A DNA stretch of 64,000 bases from positions 777,412,552-777,476,551 of the forward strand of contig CM060918.1 in assembly GCA_030737875.1 (NCBI GenBank). The letters run 5' to 3'. The position numbers and the translations under genes are program-made. Below the pieces are notes generated by a model. It had not been told where the DNA came from. It searched no databases and was given only the letters and a program-made list of their open reading frames with translations. Shown in pieces: positions 38,747-49,462 of the stretch. Each line of letters opens with the position of its first letter. Position 1 is the first letter of the stretch. This DNA comes from Allium sativum (taxonomy: Eukaryota > Streptophyta > Magnoliopsida > Asparagales > Amaryllidaceae).

Positions 38747-39075
38747 CGATGTATTGCTTTGGACTCTCTTTTCCACTGCTATGGCTGGCTCATGCTTTAT
38801 TGGGGAATATCATAGTTATTTTCTTCTTCTTTATTTTGTTGAACAAGACAGATGCTTTGTTGTAATGGGTAAGGGTGTTTTGGTGTTGGAAAACAAATCT
38901 TTTTACAAGCTATTTTACCAAGCTGCTATTTTATCAATGAAGTAAAGTTTTATATACTTTTCGCTGTTTAAAATTTTGTCTGTTTTGTAGTTTATATGTT
39001 CTATACACTTATGACGCTCCACTGAAGTTAAGGCATTCCCTTTGTGAGTGACCTTAACGGAGGTGTGGTGTTACA
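38747..39075 (+). mobile_element. Element C 5' LTR, last part
   Basis: This is the remainder of the LTR split by element B. It ends GTGTTACA at 39075, two bases before the element C primer site. The matching part of the 3' LTR is missing because the CACTA insertion cut that LTR, so only one copy of this end is available here. Confidence 0.8.
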
Positions 39076-39077
39076 CA

Positions 39078-39089
39078 TGGTATCAGAAC
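39078..39089 (+). other. Primer-binding site of element C
   Basis: TGGTATCAGAAC has one mismatch to the initiator-methionine tRNA site. Confidence 0.8.
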
Positions 39090-39892
39090 TGAAGGTTACC
39101 AGAACAGACAGAAGATTTTTCAAAAGCATATTTTAAAGGGGGTGTTTTCTAAAACATGTTATAAATAAGCGTTTTTCAAGAGAAAAGTATTGTTTATAAA
39201 AGGCATATTCCCCAAAAGCCATATGCACTAACTTTTGATTCTCTATTTGAATCTCTTCTTCCTTTCTTTTCGCCATAGTTTCGTAGGCATACGGCACATG
39301 TCAGGGGTGAAGTAGTGCCCAACCTCCATCTGTAGCCGTAGTAGTTTCACCTGCGGCTAATCTTCATTCAAGTTTTTTAGGTTGCTGTGCGAAGGAGGTA
39401 GTTCGAGAAACTTGTCAACATGCTACACAAGGATAGTAAGGATGAGAATAAGGGAGTTTGGGCTAAGAAACACAAGCCCAAGGATAAGAAGCTTGTTGAT
39501 ATGGCTTAATCCACGCAGAAGGAGAAAGGTCTTTTCTATGGTATAGTGGGTCACAAATAAGGGATTGTAATAGAAGAAGGGTGGAAGAAATAAGGGATTG
39601 TAATAGAAGAAGGGTGGAAGAAATAAGGGATTGTAATAGAAGAAAGGTGGAAGGGTGGAAGAAAGAGGCCAAAGTAGAAGAATCACAAATAAGGGAATGT
39701 AATAGAAGAAGGGTGGAAGAAATAATAGATCCCGCGTCAAGGAGAAGTATCTTTTCTATGGTATAGTGGGTCATTTGATTGTAGGAAGAAGAAGACAGGT
39801 AGTTGTTTTCAGTATGGCGAGGCAGGGCATCTTATCAAGGATTGCCCGAAGGACAAGGACAAGGGCAAAGGACATAATCTTCTAGAAGGCAA
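39090..39892 (+). pseudogene. Element C gag remnant with zinc-knuckle fragments
   Basis: Most of gag is gone. At about 39805-39850 a frame reads CFQYGEAGHLIKDC, a CCHC knuckle whose second cysteine has become tyrosine. It is followed by a basic DKDKGKG stretch, as usual before the protease. Upstream, ttctatggtatagtgggtca occurs twice (about 39534 and 39756), a relic of a duplicated first knuckle flanking a short minisatellite. Frames are broken, and the C-terminal part joins the protease at about 39893. Confidence 0.75.
39556..39725. repeat. 33-bp tandem repeat inside element C gag
   Basis: Three to four units of ataagggattgtaatagaag plus aagggtggaagaa occur, the last separated by a diverged spacer. 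The flanks carry a direct copy of tctatggtatagtgggtca, so the array grew inside, or duplicated, the zinc-knuckle coding segment. Confidence 0.9.
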
Positions 39893-41200
39893 TTGCATGC
39901 TCTTACTACTAGTGTACCTAAGAGAGGTAGGAACGTTTCTGTTGAAAGTTTAGTTTTTCTTTTCAATCATCCTGTTAGAATCTTATTTGATTATGGCGCT
40001 TCACATTCTTTTCTATCTGCTTCCATAGTTGAGTCTCTGCACCTTAGTACTAGTATAGTAGAAGATCCCATTATTGTCTCAAATCTAGTTGATGGTTCGG
40101 CTCATTCATTTATGACTTGTTTGGATTTGGAAATATCTATACTAAGCATTGAGTTTAGATATAATGCTTAGGTTTTTGGTTTCATGGGCTATGGGTTGAT
40201 TCTAAGAATGGATTGGTTATCCAGTAATGGTTCCATTCTCGATTGGGAAAGGAGGGTAGTTAGACTTTTGACTCGCCTCTGTAATACCCTCGAAATCTCG
40301 TGTAACCCTAAGGGTTCTGTCATGCTTAGTTACCTAGAATCTCTTGATACATCTGTTGATAATTTGCAGTCTGTTCAAGTAGTCCATGAGTATCCCGATG
40401 TCTTTGATGAAGTGAAGGGTTTACCCCCAAAACGCGAGATAGACTTCTGCATATACTTGGTTGATAACGCCAACCCAGTTGCATTACCCGTACGACACAT
40501 GGCTCCTAGGGAGAGGAAGGAGCTCAGCAAGCAAGTTAAAGAGTTTCTTGAGAAGGGGTTTATTTGGCGAAGTATTTTTGAATGGGGAGCTCCAGTAGTG
40601 TTCGCTACTATGGTAGATGGTCCACTTCGCTTTTGCGTGGATTATAGAGAATTAAACAAGCTGACTAAGAAAAATAGGCACCCACTTCCAAGAATAGATG
40701 GTTTGTTTGACCAGGTTGTAGGTGCGTCTATTTTCTCCAAACTAGATTTGGCTACAGGGTTTCGTCAGCTAAGAGTAGCTGAGGACAGTATAGACAATAC
40801 TGCTTTTAGAACCCCTGACGGTTCCTTTGAGTAGCTCCTCATGCCTTTCGATTTGACGAATGCACCCGCTTATTTTGTTTACTTGATGAGTAGGGTGTTT
40901 AGGGAGTTCCGTAATAAGTTTGTAGTAGTCTTCATGGACTATATCTTGATTTTCTCAAAGAACGAGGGAAAACATGCTTTGCATTTAAGAGAAGTCATGG
41001 ATACACTTCGAGCTCATCAACTTAAGGCGAAGTTCTCCAAAATGTCATTTTTCGAGAGAAGAAGTAAGGTTTCAAGGACATGTGGTGTCCAAAAAAGGGA
41101 TAACAGTAAATCCCACAAAAGTAGTTGCGGTGCAAGACTGAAAGGTCCCAAGGGATGCAATAGAAGTAAGAAGCTTTCTTGGACTAGTGGGTTAATATAG
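39893..41200 (+). pseudogene. Element C pol: protease and reverse transcriptase (decayed)
   Basis: One frame runs from protease into RT with two in-frame TAG stops (40169-40171 and 40832-40834). The protease active site reads FDYGASHSF instead of FD-S/T-G. Next come MDWLSSNGSILDWE, the linker to RT, and EYPDVFDEVKGLPPKREIDF. RT motifs include LRFCVDYRELNKLT, FSKLDLATGFRQLRV, MPFDLTNAPAYF and VVFMDYILIFSK. The catalytic YxDD is altered to MDYI (second Asp to Tyr, 40940-40942). The motif wording matches Ty3/gypsy chromoviruses. It is inactive on several counts. The frame is lost near 41060. Confidence 0.92.
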
Positions 41201-41470
41201 GAAGTTCATTAAGAACTTTGCGAAGGTATTAGCCCCCACTTACTGGATTAGCGAAGAAGAATCTAACCTTTGCTCAGGATATTGATTGTGATGTCGCTTT
41301 CCAACGATCGAAGAGGGCTCTTACAACGGCCCCAGTTTTAACTTTTACTTACGGTAGTAAAAGGTTTACGGTATACACGAGTGCATGTGGCACGGGACTA
41401 GGCGTCATTTTGATGTGAAAAGGAAGGGTATGGTCGTAGCGGATGCCTTAAGAAGAATAAGGTTGACTTC
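41201..41470 (+). pseudogene. Element C RNase H remnant
   Basis: Readable pieces in shifted frames are KNLTFAQDIDCDVAFQRSK (end of RT) and FTVYTSACGTGLGVILM (about 41350-41420), the start of gypsy RNase H, where the usual DAS triad reads SAC. A fragment like the post-RNase-H phrase VVADALRR follows at about 41430-41455. The integrase core is absent, so a deletion removed most of the stretch up to the chromodomain. Confidence 0.75.
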
Positions 41471-41865
41471 AAGTCCTCTTTTGGTGGAAAGGAAAAGTTT
41501 AGAATACATATCAACCATTGATTTTTAAAACCTTCGGTTAAGTTAGTAGTTGGCGTCGCTAGGAGTAAGACCTACGCTTTTGGATCAAATAGGGACTTCA
41601 CAAAGAAAAGACTCAGATAGTTCACGCAATGGATAAGTTAAGTTGAGAAGATACCTCTAATCACCTTATAAATGCACTTGGTAACATGGTTAGCATCTGT
41701 TTATTTTCAAGAGATAGTTCTTCTACATGGAATACCCTCTAGTGAATTTTGAAGATCCTTTGAGGAAACGTTAGCATGACACAGCAGAAGTTGTAGTCCC
41801 GAGTATACAAGAAGGAGAAAGGGTGGAACAAGAGGCGACAGTGAAATGAGTTCCAACTCATAATT

Positions 41866-41990
41866 TGGAAACAGAAATTAAGAAGCTACTCAATCGTGAA
41901 GTTAAGACAGTCAGAGCACAATGGGATGAAGCTCAAGAAGATGCGACTTAGAAGGCTGAAGACCAGACACGCGCATCATACCCTTTTTGA
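41866..41990 (+). pseudogene. Element C C-terminal chromodomain remnant
   Basis: The reading EIKKLLNREVKTVRAQWDEA, then a broken EDAT...RASYPF, matches the usual chromovirus C-terminus, where a chromodomain-like segment follows integrase. A TAG interrupts it at about 41948. In intact relatives this domain directs insertion toward modified chromatin. It confirms that C belongs to a chromovirus lineage even though integrase is deleted. Confidence 0.6.
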
Positions 41991-42588
41991 GGGTATATTC
42001 TTGATCTCTCTTTTTCTGTAAAGTTTATTTGCATGCTAGTCTTTATCTTTTAAGTATATCCTCTCGGTCCTATCCTCGATCCTTAGGTAGAAGCCAATGG
42101 ATGTAAACATGTGTTTGAGACATGTCATGGTTGGTGGATGCAAGTGGATGTAAGTGTTTGCTGGGGGTTGCTCGTGGATACATATACACACACATTAGGC
42201 ACTAGATCGGCTCAGTCACTTTCATATTGCATATGCATATATGTATTTGTATATGGATTGAAACTTGATGTGTTATCAAATGGATGTTGCATTTGTATAA
42301 ATGATTGTGCACTCATGTAGAGGTTATATGGTAGGATTAGGAATAATTGCATACATAATGGACTCATTGCACTGACATAATTCGTATTAAGGAGGTCAAC
42401 TGAATCAGTAGACCGCCTGATTTTGCATTAGATAAGGACATATACACACACTATGCATATGATCATGAAAGCATTAGGAATCTTTTTAAGGACAATGGAT
42501 GTCTGTGATTGAATGGTTGATTAGATGGATGTTAGATGGTAGGATATACATTCTTCTAGAATTTGAGATTTCGGGGACGAAATCCTTT
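41991..42588 (+). other. Element C 3' untranslated region
   Basis: This is non-coding sequence between the end of pol and the polypurine tract. It holds several atg/tgg-rich words and no supported gene. Confidence 0.6.
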
Positions 42589-42601
42589 AAGGAGGGGAGA
42601 A
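42589..42601 (+). other. Polypurine tract of element C
   Basis: AAGGAGGGGAGAA lies directly before the 3' LTR and is preceded by tttcggggacgaaatcc. Confidence 0.9.
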
Positions 42602-44320
42602 TGTAACACCACGTAATTTTAAATATTAAAATTAATGAATCTAAGAACACTTAATTTTTAAAAGAGGAATTAGGTGAAACGGGTTACGCCATTGCGTTCG
42701 TCTCAGAATTCTGCTTGAGATAGATTCAGAGTTTGCGTGAATCGGACTACGTATGAAGGAGTTATGGAGTTCAGAAGTTTTCAAGTTTAAACAGTATTTA
42801 AATATAATAATAAATCAAATCAGAAAAAAGTTCAAATTTCAAAATATGGCAAGAGCGGCCTAAGCAGGAAATTTCCCGCTCAGGAGTGTCGACCCCGAGG
42901 GGGAGTCGACATAGGTGTTGACCCCCTATAGGGGAGTCGATATAGGTGTCGACCCACCATGTAGGGAGTCGACCCCTCCCAGATCCAGCTTCTGTGACGA
43001 ATTTTTACAGCCCTATGATGATGTGGCCTTCTCTGATTGGCCAATGACTGATTTTTGAGGTATTAAAGCATATGTGTCATGCTATGGTTGGCTAGATGAC
43101 ACATCTCTTTGATTTGATGGCTCTGATTCCCCTAGACTAATCTAAAGGCTAGAATTCAACCTAGACTTCTATATAATCACCCCAAACCTCAACCCTAAAA
43201 CTCATTCTATGAAGCCATCATGTTGTTCGTCTACAAACTGGCCTAACCTCCATTCATCTACCCCAAACTAGAGAATCAAATTCAAACTAGGAATCAATTA
43301 GAAGAACTAGAGAATCAAACGTCCACATCAAAGGATATTTTTTCATATTCAGAAAACAGATCCCAGAAATCAAGATCCATCCTTTTTCTGTAAGTACAGT
43401 TATTATTTAGATGTGAACGCCTAATAAGAAATCACGACTGTAATAACTGGATCTAGAACTATGTCTAATTCTATTCGTGCCTATCCTTTTGTCAATTCTG
43501 AATTGCCTATGCCTATGAGACTATTGTGATTGATGTAATGACACCTATCGTGCTTATGAGACTATTGTGATTGACATACTGAAACCTAACATGCCTATGA
43601 GACTGTTGGATTGACAAAATGGAACCTATCATGCCTATGGAACTGTTGTGATTAATTTTTCATGTTGTACATCCTATGCCTGTGAGACTATTGGACTGAC
43701 ACAATTGAACCTGCCGTACGTATATGCAAATTACATGATAAGTTATATTCATACATGCTTACATGTTTAGATCCAAGCTAGTACCCATGTTTAAGATCTA
43801 TATAAGTTCATGCTTACATAATTAGATCTATGCTAGTTCGCATGTTAATTGGATCTAATTTAAATGTAAGATCACGTTCATGTGCTTAATTAAGTTCATG
43901 TCGTTCTATCCCAAATTTATACTACACATATTCATCTATATTGTTTAGGCCTGTTGGAATGTTACATGTCCCTTTTTTTTTCTTTTTGTTTATAAGTTAG
44001 GCTAATTTGCGAGCCTAACGTTCTATGTGAATTACGCAAACGAATAATAGGGGAGACGTTGGAAAAAAATATTAAACTACTTGCTATTGGCATAGATTGG
44101 CTTATAATCATGTAAATAATTAGTAGCACGAAATGGTAGAATTTGTATACCTAGAATTATGGACATAATTTAGAGGGTAAATGGGGCATGACTTGAATTG
44201 ACAACACTTGTGGATAATTCATATATGAACATAAATTGTAAATATGTAAATTAATTTAAAAAATGAATATGCCTATCCCAAGGTTAGATTGAGTTGCGGT
44301 GTAAGAGTGCCCGGAACCGC
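42602..44320 (+). mobile_element. Element C 3' LTR, truncated
   Basis: It aligns with 24766-26480, including the E2F palindrome (one arm mutated), an expanded GTCGAC cluster, the TATA box and the series of 'cctatgagactattgtgattga' repeats. It breaks off after ccggaaccgc, where cactacaac begins. The rest of the LTR is not seen in the window. Confidence 0.9.
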
Positions 44321-44860
44321 CACTACAACAGAACTGGCATTTTATAGCGGCATATAGCCGCCATGGATAACAATTATAGCAGTTCGATAAATGCTATATA
44401 TCGACATGTTATAAAAAACTGCTAGTTAGTTATAACGCTTAACTGGCCACTATAAAAAATATAGTTTTATAGCACATTCTGACCGCTATGTTATTTTATT
44501 ATAGTAGCTGATGATTACCGCTATAATACGTCTAAATCTCATTGAAATGGAGAATATTTATAACACAGTGCTGCCGCTATAACATAATTATTCAATAGCA
44601 GATATATGATGCTATTAATTAAACATGTTGTAGTTTTACAAAACTCTTTGACAGCTCAAACTTAACGCTATTATACTTCTAAATCTCAATAAAGTTAAGA
44701 CTATTAATAACACAGTTTTACTGCGATAACATGTATCTTCGATAGCTTCTATATGACGCTATTAAATTAACATGTTATAGTATTGCATTATCCTTTCACA
44801 GCTCATACATTTAAATAATAGAAATCAAAATGAATTTTCATAACAAGTTAAATATGAACA
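44321..44860 (+). mobile_element. CACTA-type transposon terminus with subterminal repeats
   Basis: It starts CACTACAACAGAACTGGC exactly where the element C 3' LTR stops, as expected for a plant CACTA (En/Spm) terminus. The first 500 bp carry many tatagcgg / gccgctat-like words in both orientations and a tandem duplication of about 147 bp (44519-44665 and 44666-44812), typical of transposase-binding subterminal regions. The opposite terminus (ttgtagtg) was not found, so the element either extends past the window or has lost that end. No transposase frame is recognised. Confidence 0.75.
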
Positions 44861-47800
44861 CACACAAAATTATCAACTAACAAAAAAATTTCAATCCATG
44901 AGTTAACAAATTCAATAGATATTTTTTCAATTCCCATTGATGTCAACTTGAGTACACAAAATACAAAACATAGTTCATATTTGTTCGGTTAACACACAAA
45001 AGACAAGACAAAACATAGTACACAAAAGACAACACTCCAAACCTGCTAAATAGACAAAACACCCCAAACAACTTAGCACCTCCGTCTTACTTTCATTTGC
45101 CTTATCACCCTTTGTCGGTCTGTATACAAAAAACGAATCATTGATGGGGAGTAGAATATAAGAACTATGTGAGTCACATGACGATGCTTATAAACCAGAT
45201 ATATCTTAAATTATAAGATCAAAATAAAAAAACCAAATATATCTTAAATTTCCAAGGTACTAATTGTTTTACGCCAGAGAAATTTATGTGGACAGTCTAC
45301 TCAGTTGTCCAACTGATTACCTGCTACATTACATATCCATTTACAGTAATGTCTATACATGCTTATGAGCTATATAATAGACATGCCATGTAATTTGGTT
45401 ATGCAACATATAACTTGCATATCTTACATTACATACATGTTCAGTTACATAGTTTCCCAGCACTAGACAACATATAATTTACTGTACCATATATGAATAT
45501 GAATTATTCATATTCACAATGTTCATGTTTGAGCCATTCTCTGTTAGAAACCATGATTTTGCAGACCCGAGTAGTAATGAAGTAGAGGATTTTATCTGGT
45601 AAACAATGAGGTTTCGATTTCATCTCAACGTATGATATGTAGCTAAGTGTCGTCATCAGATACAGGAGTTAACAAATGTAATATAATATAAAAGAAGGTA
45701 GAGCCACATATACCAGTTTAATTATTTGTACTCATTTTATAAAAGCAAGTTACAGGGGTACGAAGTCTATTTGTTGCATGCGGGTAATAACTAATGGCTA
45801 CCGATTTCGTTCTACAGATTTTCTTTTAAAAATATGTGGCAATTTATAGTCAGATTATATGAATTTATTTGATATATTTTTTATAAAATATGTATATATA
45901 TATGACTCGTATAAATTACATTTTATAGACTCAGTTTATAAAATACCATATAAATTACTTTTTATAAAAGAAAATATGTAACCTATTTAATATAAAACAG
46001 ATATTTGAAATACATAGTTGAACATTCTTAAACCACAATAAAAGAGGCCAAGATATTTCAATTTTAAACTAGCAAAGGCTAATTCCTATGGATTCGAGAT
46101 TGATAATTGCACGAGCTTAAGAATTACTGTGTTTGTGGGATCCGGTGAATTCCACTATCTTTTACTACGTTTGGGGATATATGACTTTGGTTTCTAAGAT
46201 TTGAACGCTTGCGCAAAACTACATCATAATGTTTAGATTATACATTGGTCATAAATCATTATTGCATTTTACATTGCAATACCATAGTTTAGGCCATAAA
46301 TCATGCTATGACATAATGATAACTCTGGTGTTTGCAACTTATAAAGGTACCTTAGCAGCTCATGTTCAGTGTGATAATAATCAATAGCTCATGTCCATGA
46401 TCCCCAATGGCTTGCGAGGGCACTTACCTTAAAAGATCAATAATAGTAAATTTTTTTTTTCTGCCTTTGCAAAGAAAAAAATAAGAATAATCAATTTTCA
46501 GAAGCTATCTGCAAATAAGACAGCTGGAATACTATGGTGTTTGCTGAGAAGTAAAGGGACACGTTTTATTGGGAAATCATGGTTTAGAAACCTGGACTAT
46601 GTTATATTTGACTTCCGAGATACCCATTTATTCTCGCTAAAGGGAAACCTTGACATCAATCGGTTTTATGATGTTAATCTTCTATCAAAATCATGATATA
46701 TCAAATAACAGTGTCCCATTATCCATACGTATAAATACATTCTCTAAATATAGTTGCTAATCATTGTTCTCGTATATTCCAAGTAGGAGGCATTTGATAC
46801 TGTCAGCTGCATATGTACCGCAAATAAGAAGCCTCGTATGATTAAACGATGGTTCAGAGCATAGAAGTATTTAGCTTTAGGAATCACAGTCTAACAGTTT
46901 GTATAGTTACAAGATATCTGGAAATTATTCAACAAAAGGTCTCTTTAATATGGATCGAGTCAGGGCAAATTCAAAAGTCAACATATCATGAATAACACCG
47001 TTTCATTCGAACTAAACTGTAACTTTGATTTAATGACTTTTAAGTCCAAAACTTGTCAACATACGAATCATAGTTTTCATAGAAAAAGCACTTGATCCAA
47101 AGTAGTTTTTCATTTCGTTGTACACATATGCATGAAGCACGGATTCATTTGATGGAACATTCAATGCTTATTTGTTTAACATTTCAGTTTAGTTTTGCTT
47201 CAATGGTCAGAATTGGAACTGGGGAACCTAGTTGGTACTTGACAATGCATGCACTGGGTTATTAATTAATCCATATAAGGCTAGTTTGCAGTTTGCATCT
47301 TGTACAATATCACAATAATATTCGATTAAGTTTCACGTATAAATAAAGACAATTATTCTCTATCGCCAGTCTAGTTTCTGTAAGCTTTAGGCGTAAGGCT
47401 GAAATATTGTATCAAGATCCAGTAACAAACCCATTGTAAAATTAACCTAAACCAAATTAGAATACCATTTGGTTTGGTTGAACACCACAAACTTTTTGCC
47501 ACATCACTAGAGTATGAGAATTGTTTAATACTCAAAAGGCTTAAACATCAACATGGTAGGTAACGTCAGATAACGTGTAGTATTAAGATTAAGTGGGTAA
47601 AGCTCTTCTAAAAACAGAAATTCTTGAGCTGCAGCACTCCACAAATATTGTTTCTCTTCTGAAAGAATAAATATAAGGACCTGATGCAATATTTGAAATA
47701 TCTTCTTTGGTGTTGCAGATGCATCTTCAGGCACATTATCTTGACCTTGCAAACGCCTGACTACTGCAGTTAAATGCAAATGGCAATCACCCAAAAAAAA

Positions 47801-48430
47801 GACAGTGCAGAAAACACTCATGAAAGAGCAATTAGATATCATATAAATATTGAAAAAAGAAGCACTTAGATACCACATAAATATAAATAAACCTTACACT
47901 ATAAAATATATGCCATATACCTCGAGGGAAGAAAACACAAGAGGTGGAACAGTGAAAGGGATGCATCCAGGCCTACCAAGAAGAATATGCTTCCTAACGG
48001 TGCATATAATCTTTTAAGTACGAAAATCATGGTTAAAATCCGAAGTTCAAACTTTCGATACAATATTATACAAAAACTAACAATATATCACACCATTCAT
48101 CTAAATTTCTTATAACGATAATTTTTTTGCTACTTTGCTTTTTTTTTTCCAACATTTTATAAGTGTTTGTGTGTTTAATTATGCGTCATTTTCATTTCAC
48201 TATTACTATACTGAACAAACATATATTTTTTATTTTACCATGTCTCCATTTCAAAAATACCTCTTTCGACATAATAATGATTGGTAATTTATGGATAATT
48301 ATTCATACTGTATTAAAAGAGGGTTACAAATTGTCACTTGAAGTTTTCCTAGATATTATTTCAATATAAACTAAATGCTTGTTAAAAAGAGCTAAAACAA
48401 TCGAATAAGTTAAGGGATAAAGGAGATGTG
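44861..48430. other. Probable interior of the CACTA element or older DNA, no named gene
   Basis: No confident gene. The best open stretch is on the minus strand at 47525-47878 (117 codons). Its middle, DNVPEDASATPKKIFQIL and then SAAAQEFLFLEELYP, has normal protein composition, unlike its AT-rich flanks. It may be an exon of a captured or decayed gene. I do not recognise the family. Confidence 0.35.
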
Positions 48431-48817
48431 TACCTATGTGAAGTTGAACGAGAACTTAAGACACTGGAATTGGCGGTGGATTATGACCCTGATAATTTAT
48501 TCTTGTATAATGAGATGCTCCAAGCTAAATAGAAAATTCAAATGCAACAAGGTATTAAATTCTGGAGCCTAAAACAAAAGGCAAAGGTTACAACAAGGAG
48601 ATATGAATTCTTGGATATTTCTTTATATTCTAAAATGACTGTTAGAAGATTTATTAACAATATAAAAGATTTTATTACTGCCGATGGAGAATTATTGCAC
48701 AAGCTAGAGGAGAATGTACAAGAAGTAATAAGTTATATTACATCAAAGTTAAATAGTCCTTTTTCTGACTTTCCACCATTTCACGTTGTTTCTTTTATTA
48801 ATGAACAGGGACAATAG
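48431..48817 (+). pseudogene. LINE (non-LTR retrotransposon) ORF2 fragment
   Basis: The frame from 48431 reads CEVERELKTLELAVDYDP..., then a TAG at 48533, then FWSLKQKAKVTTRRYEFLDI, RRFINNIKDFITADGEL and VQEVISYITSKL. This order (helical DP.N segment, QKAKV/QKSRI box, R..N.I..L.D.DG box, then V...I.YY..L) is that of the linker between endonuclease and RT in plant LINE ORF2. Neither catalytic domain is present, so it is a short relic. The match is to the family pattern and was made by eye. Confidence 0.6.
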
Positions 48818-49069
48818 TTTATGTTATAGGACATAACTATATCAGAGTGAAACGAGGAGTATTCTCTATACATAATGGTTCAAGTCCTGGTCCAAATGAA
48901 ACTAGTTCTAAATTTATGAAACTTCATTGGGAAATTTGATTTACTACCATCTGCGAGGGATATGTATAAATCTACAAAATTTCCATAAGGTGGTAACCAA
49001 ACTTTTATCATACTTATTCCATAAGCAGACAGGCCCATAAACACCAGTCATTATAGATAATTTGCTATT
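48818..49069. other. Unassigned short stretch
   Basis: No coding signal continues from the LINE fragment, and no RNA gene is seen. Confidence 0.4.
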
Positions 49070-49462
49070 TGTAACAACCTAGAGTTTTGGTCGATTTATT
49101 TTGAATATTTAATATTTATTTTAAATATTTAGTGGATAATATAAATTAATTTTTATATTTAGTTATCGATTTAATAATCGATTTCGATTTAATATCGAAT
49201 ATATTAAATTATAGTAATACGAGAAATAATTCAATTCAAAGTTAAAACTGAATTGAAAGATTTAAGTGATCAATATAAATTCTATTTGAATTTATAAACG
49301 ATAATAATATTTATTTATTATCGAGGAAATTAATTGTATTAAAATTAATTTATATTGATTTAAATTAATATCTCCTTCAGATGATAAAATTAGACTTCGC
49401 AGCCTGTCCCGGCGTGTTCAGAATATAGGGATAACCCTAAGACTGCCAGTTGTGGGGTTCAG
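49070..49462 (+). mobile_element. Start of a TGTAAC-family LTR, interrupted
   Basis: TGTAACAACCTAGAG opens an AT-rich stretch. After about 390 bp a second LTR start begins at 49463. Confidence 0.5.

Noticed and set aside
39423..39774. Minus-strand frames of repeated FFYYNPLFLPP type
   Set aside because: They are the reverse reading of the 33-bp repeat inside the element C gag remnant.
48870..48895. tRNA B-box-like ggttcaagtcc
   Set aside because: There is no matching A box, acceptor stem or cloverleaf around it.
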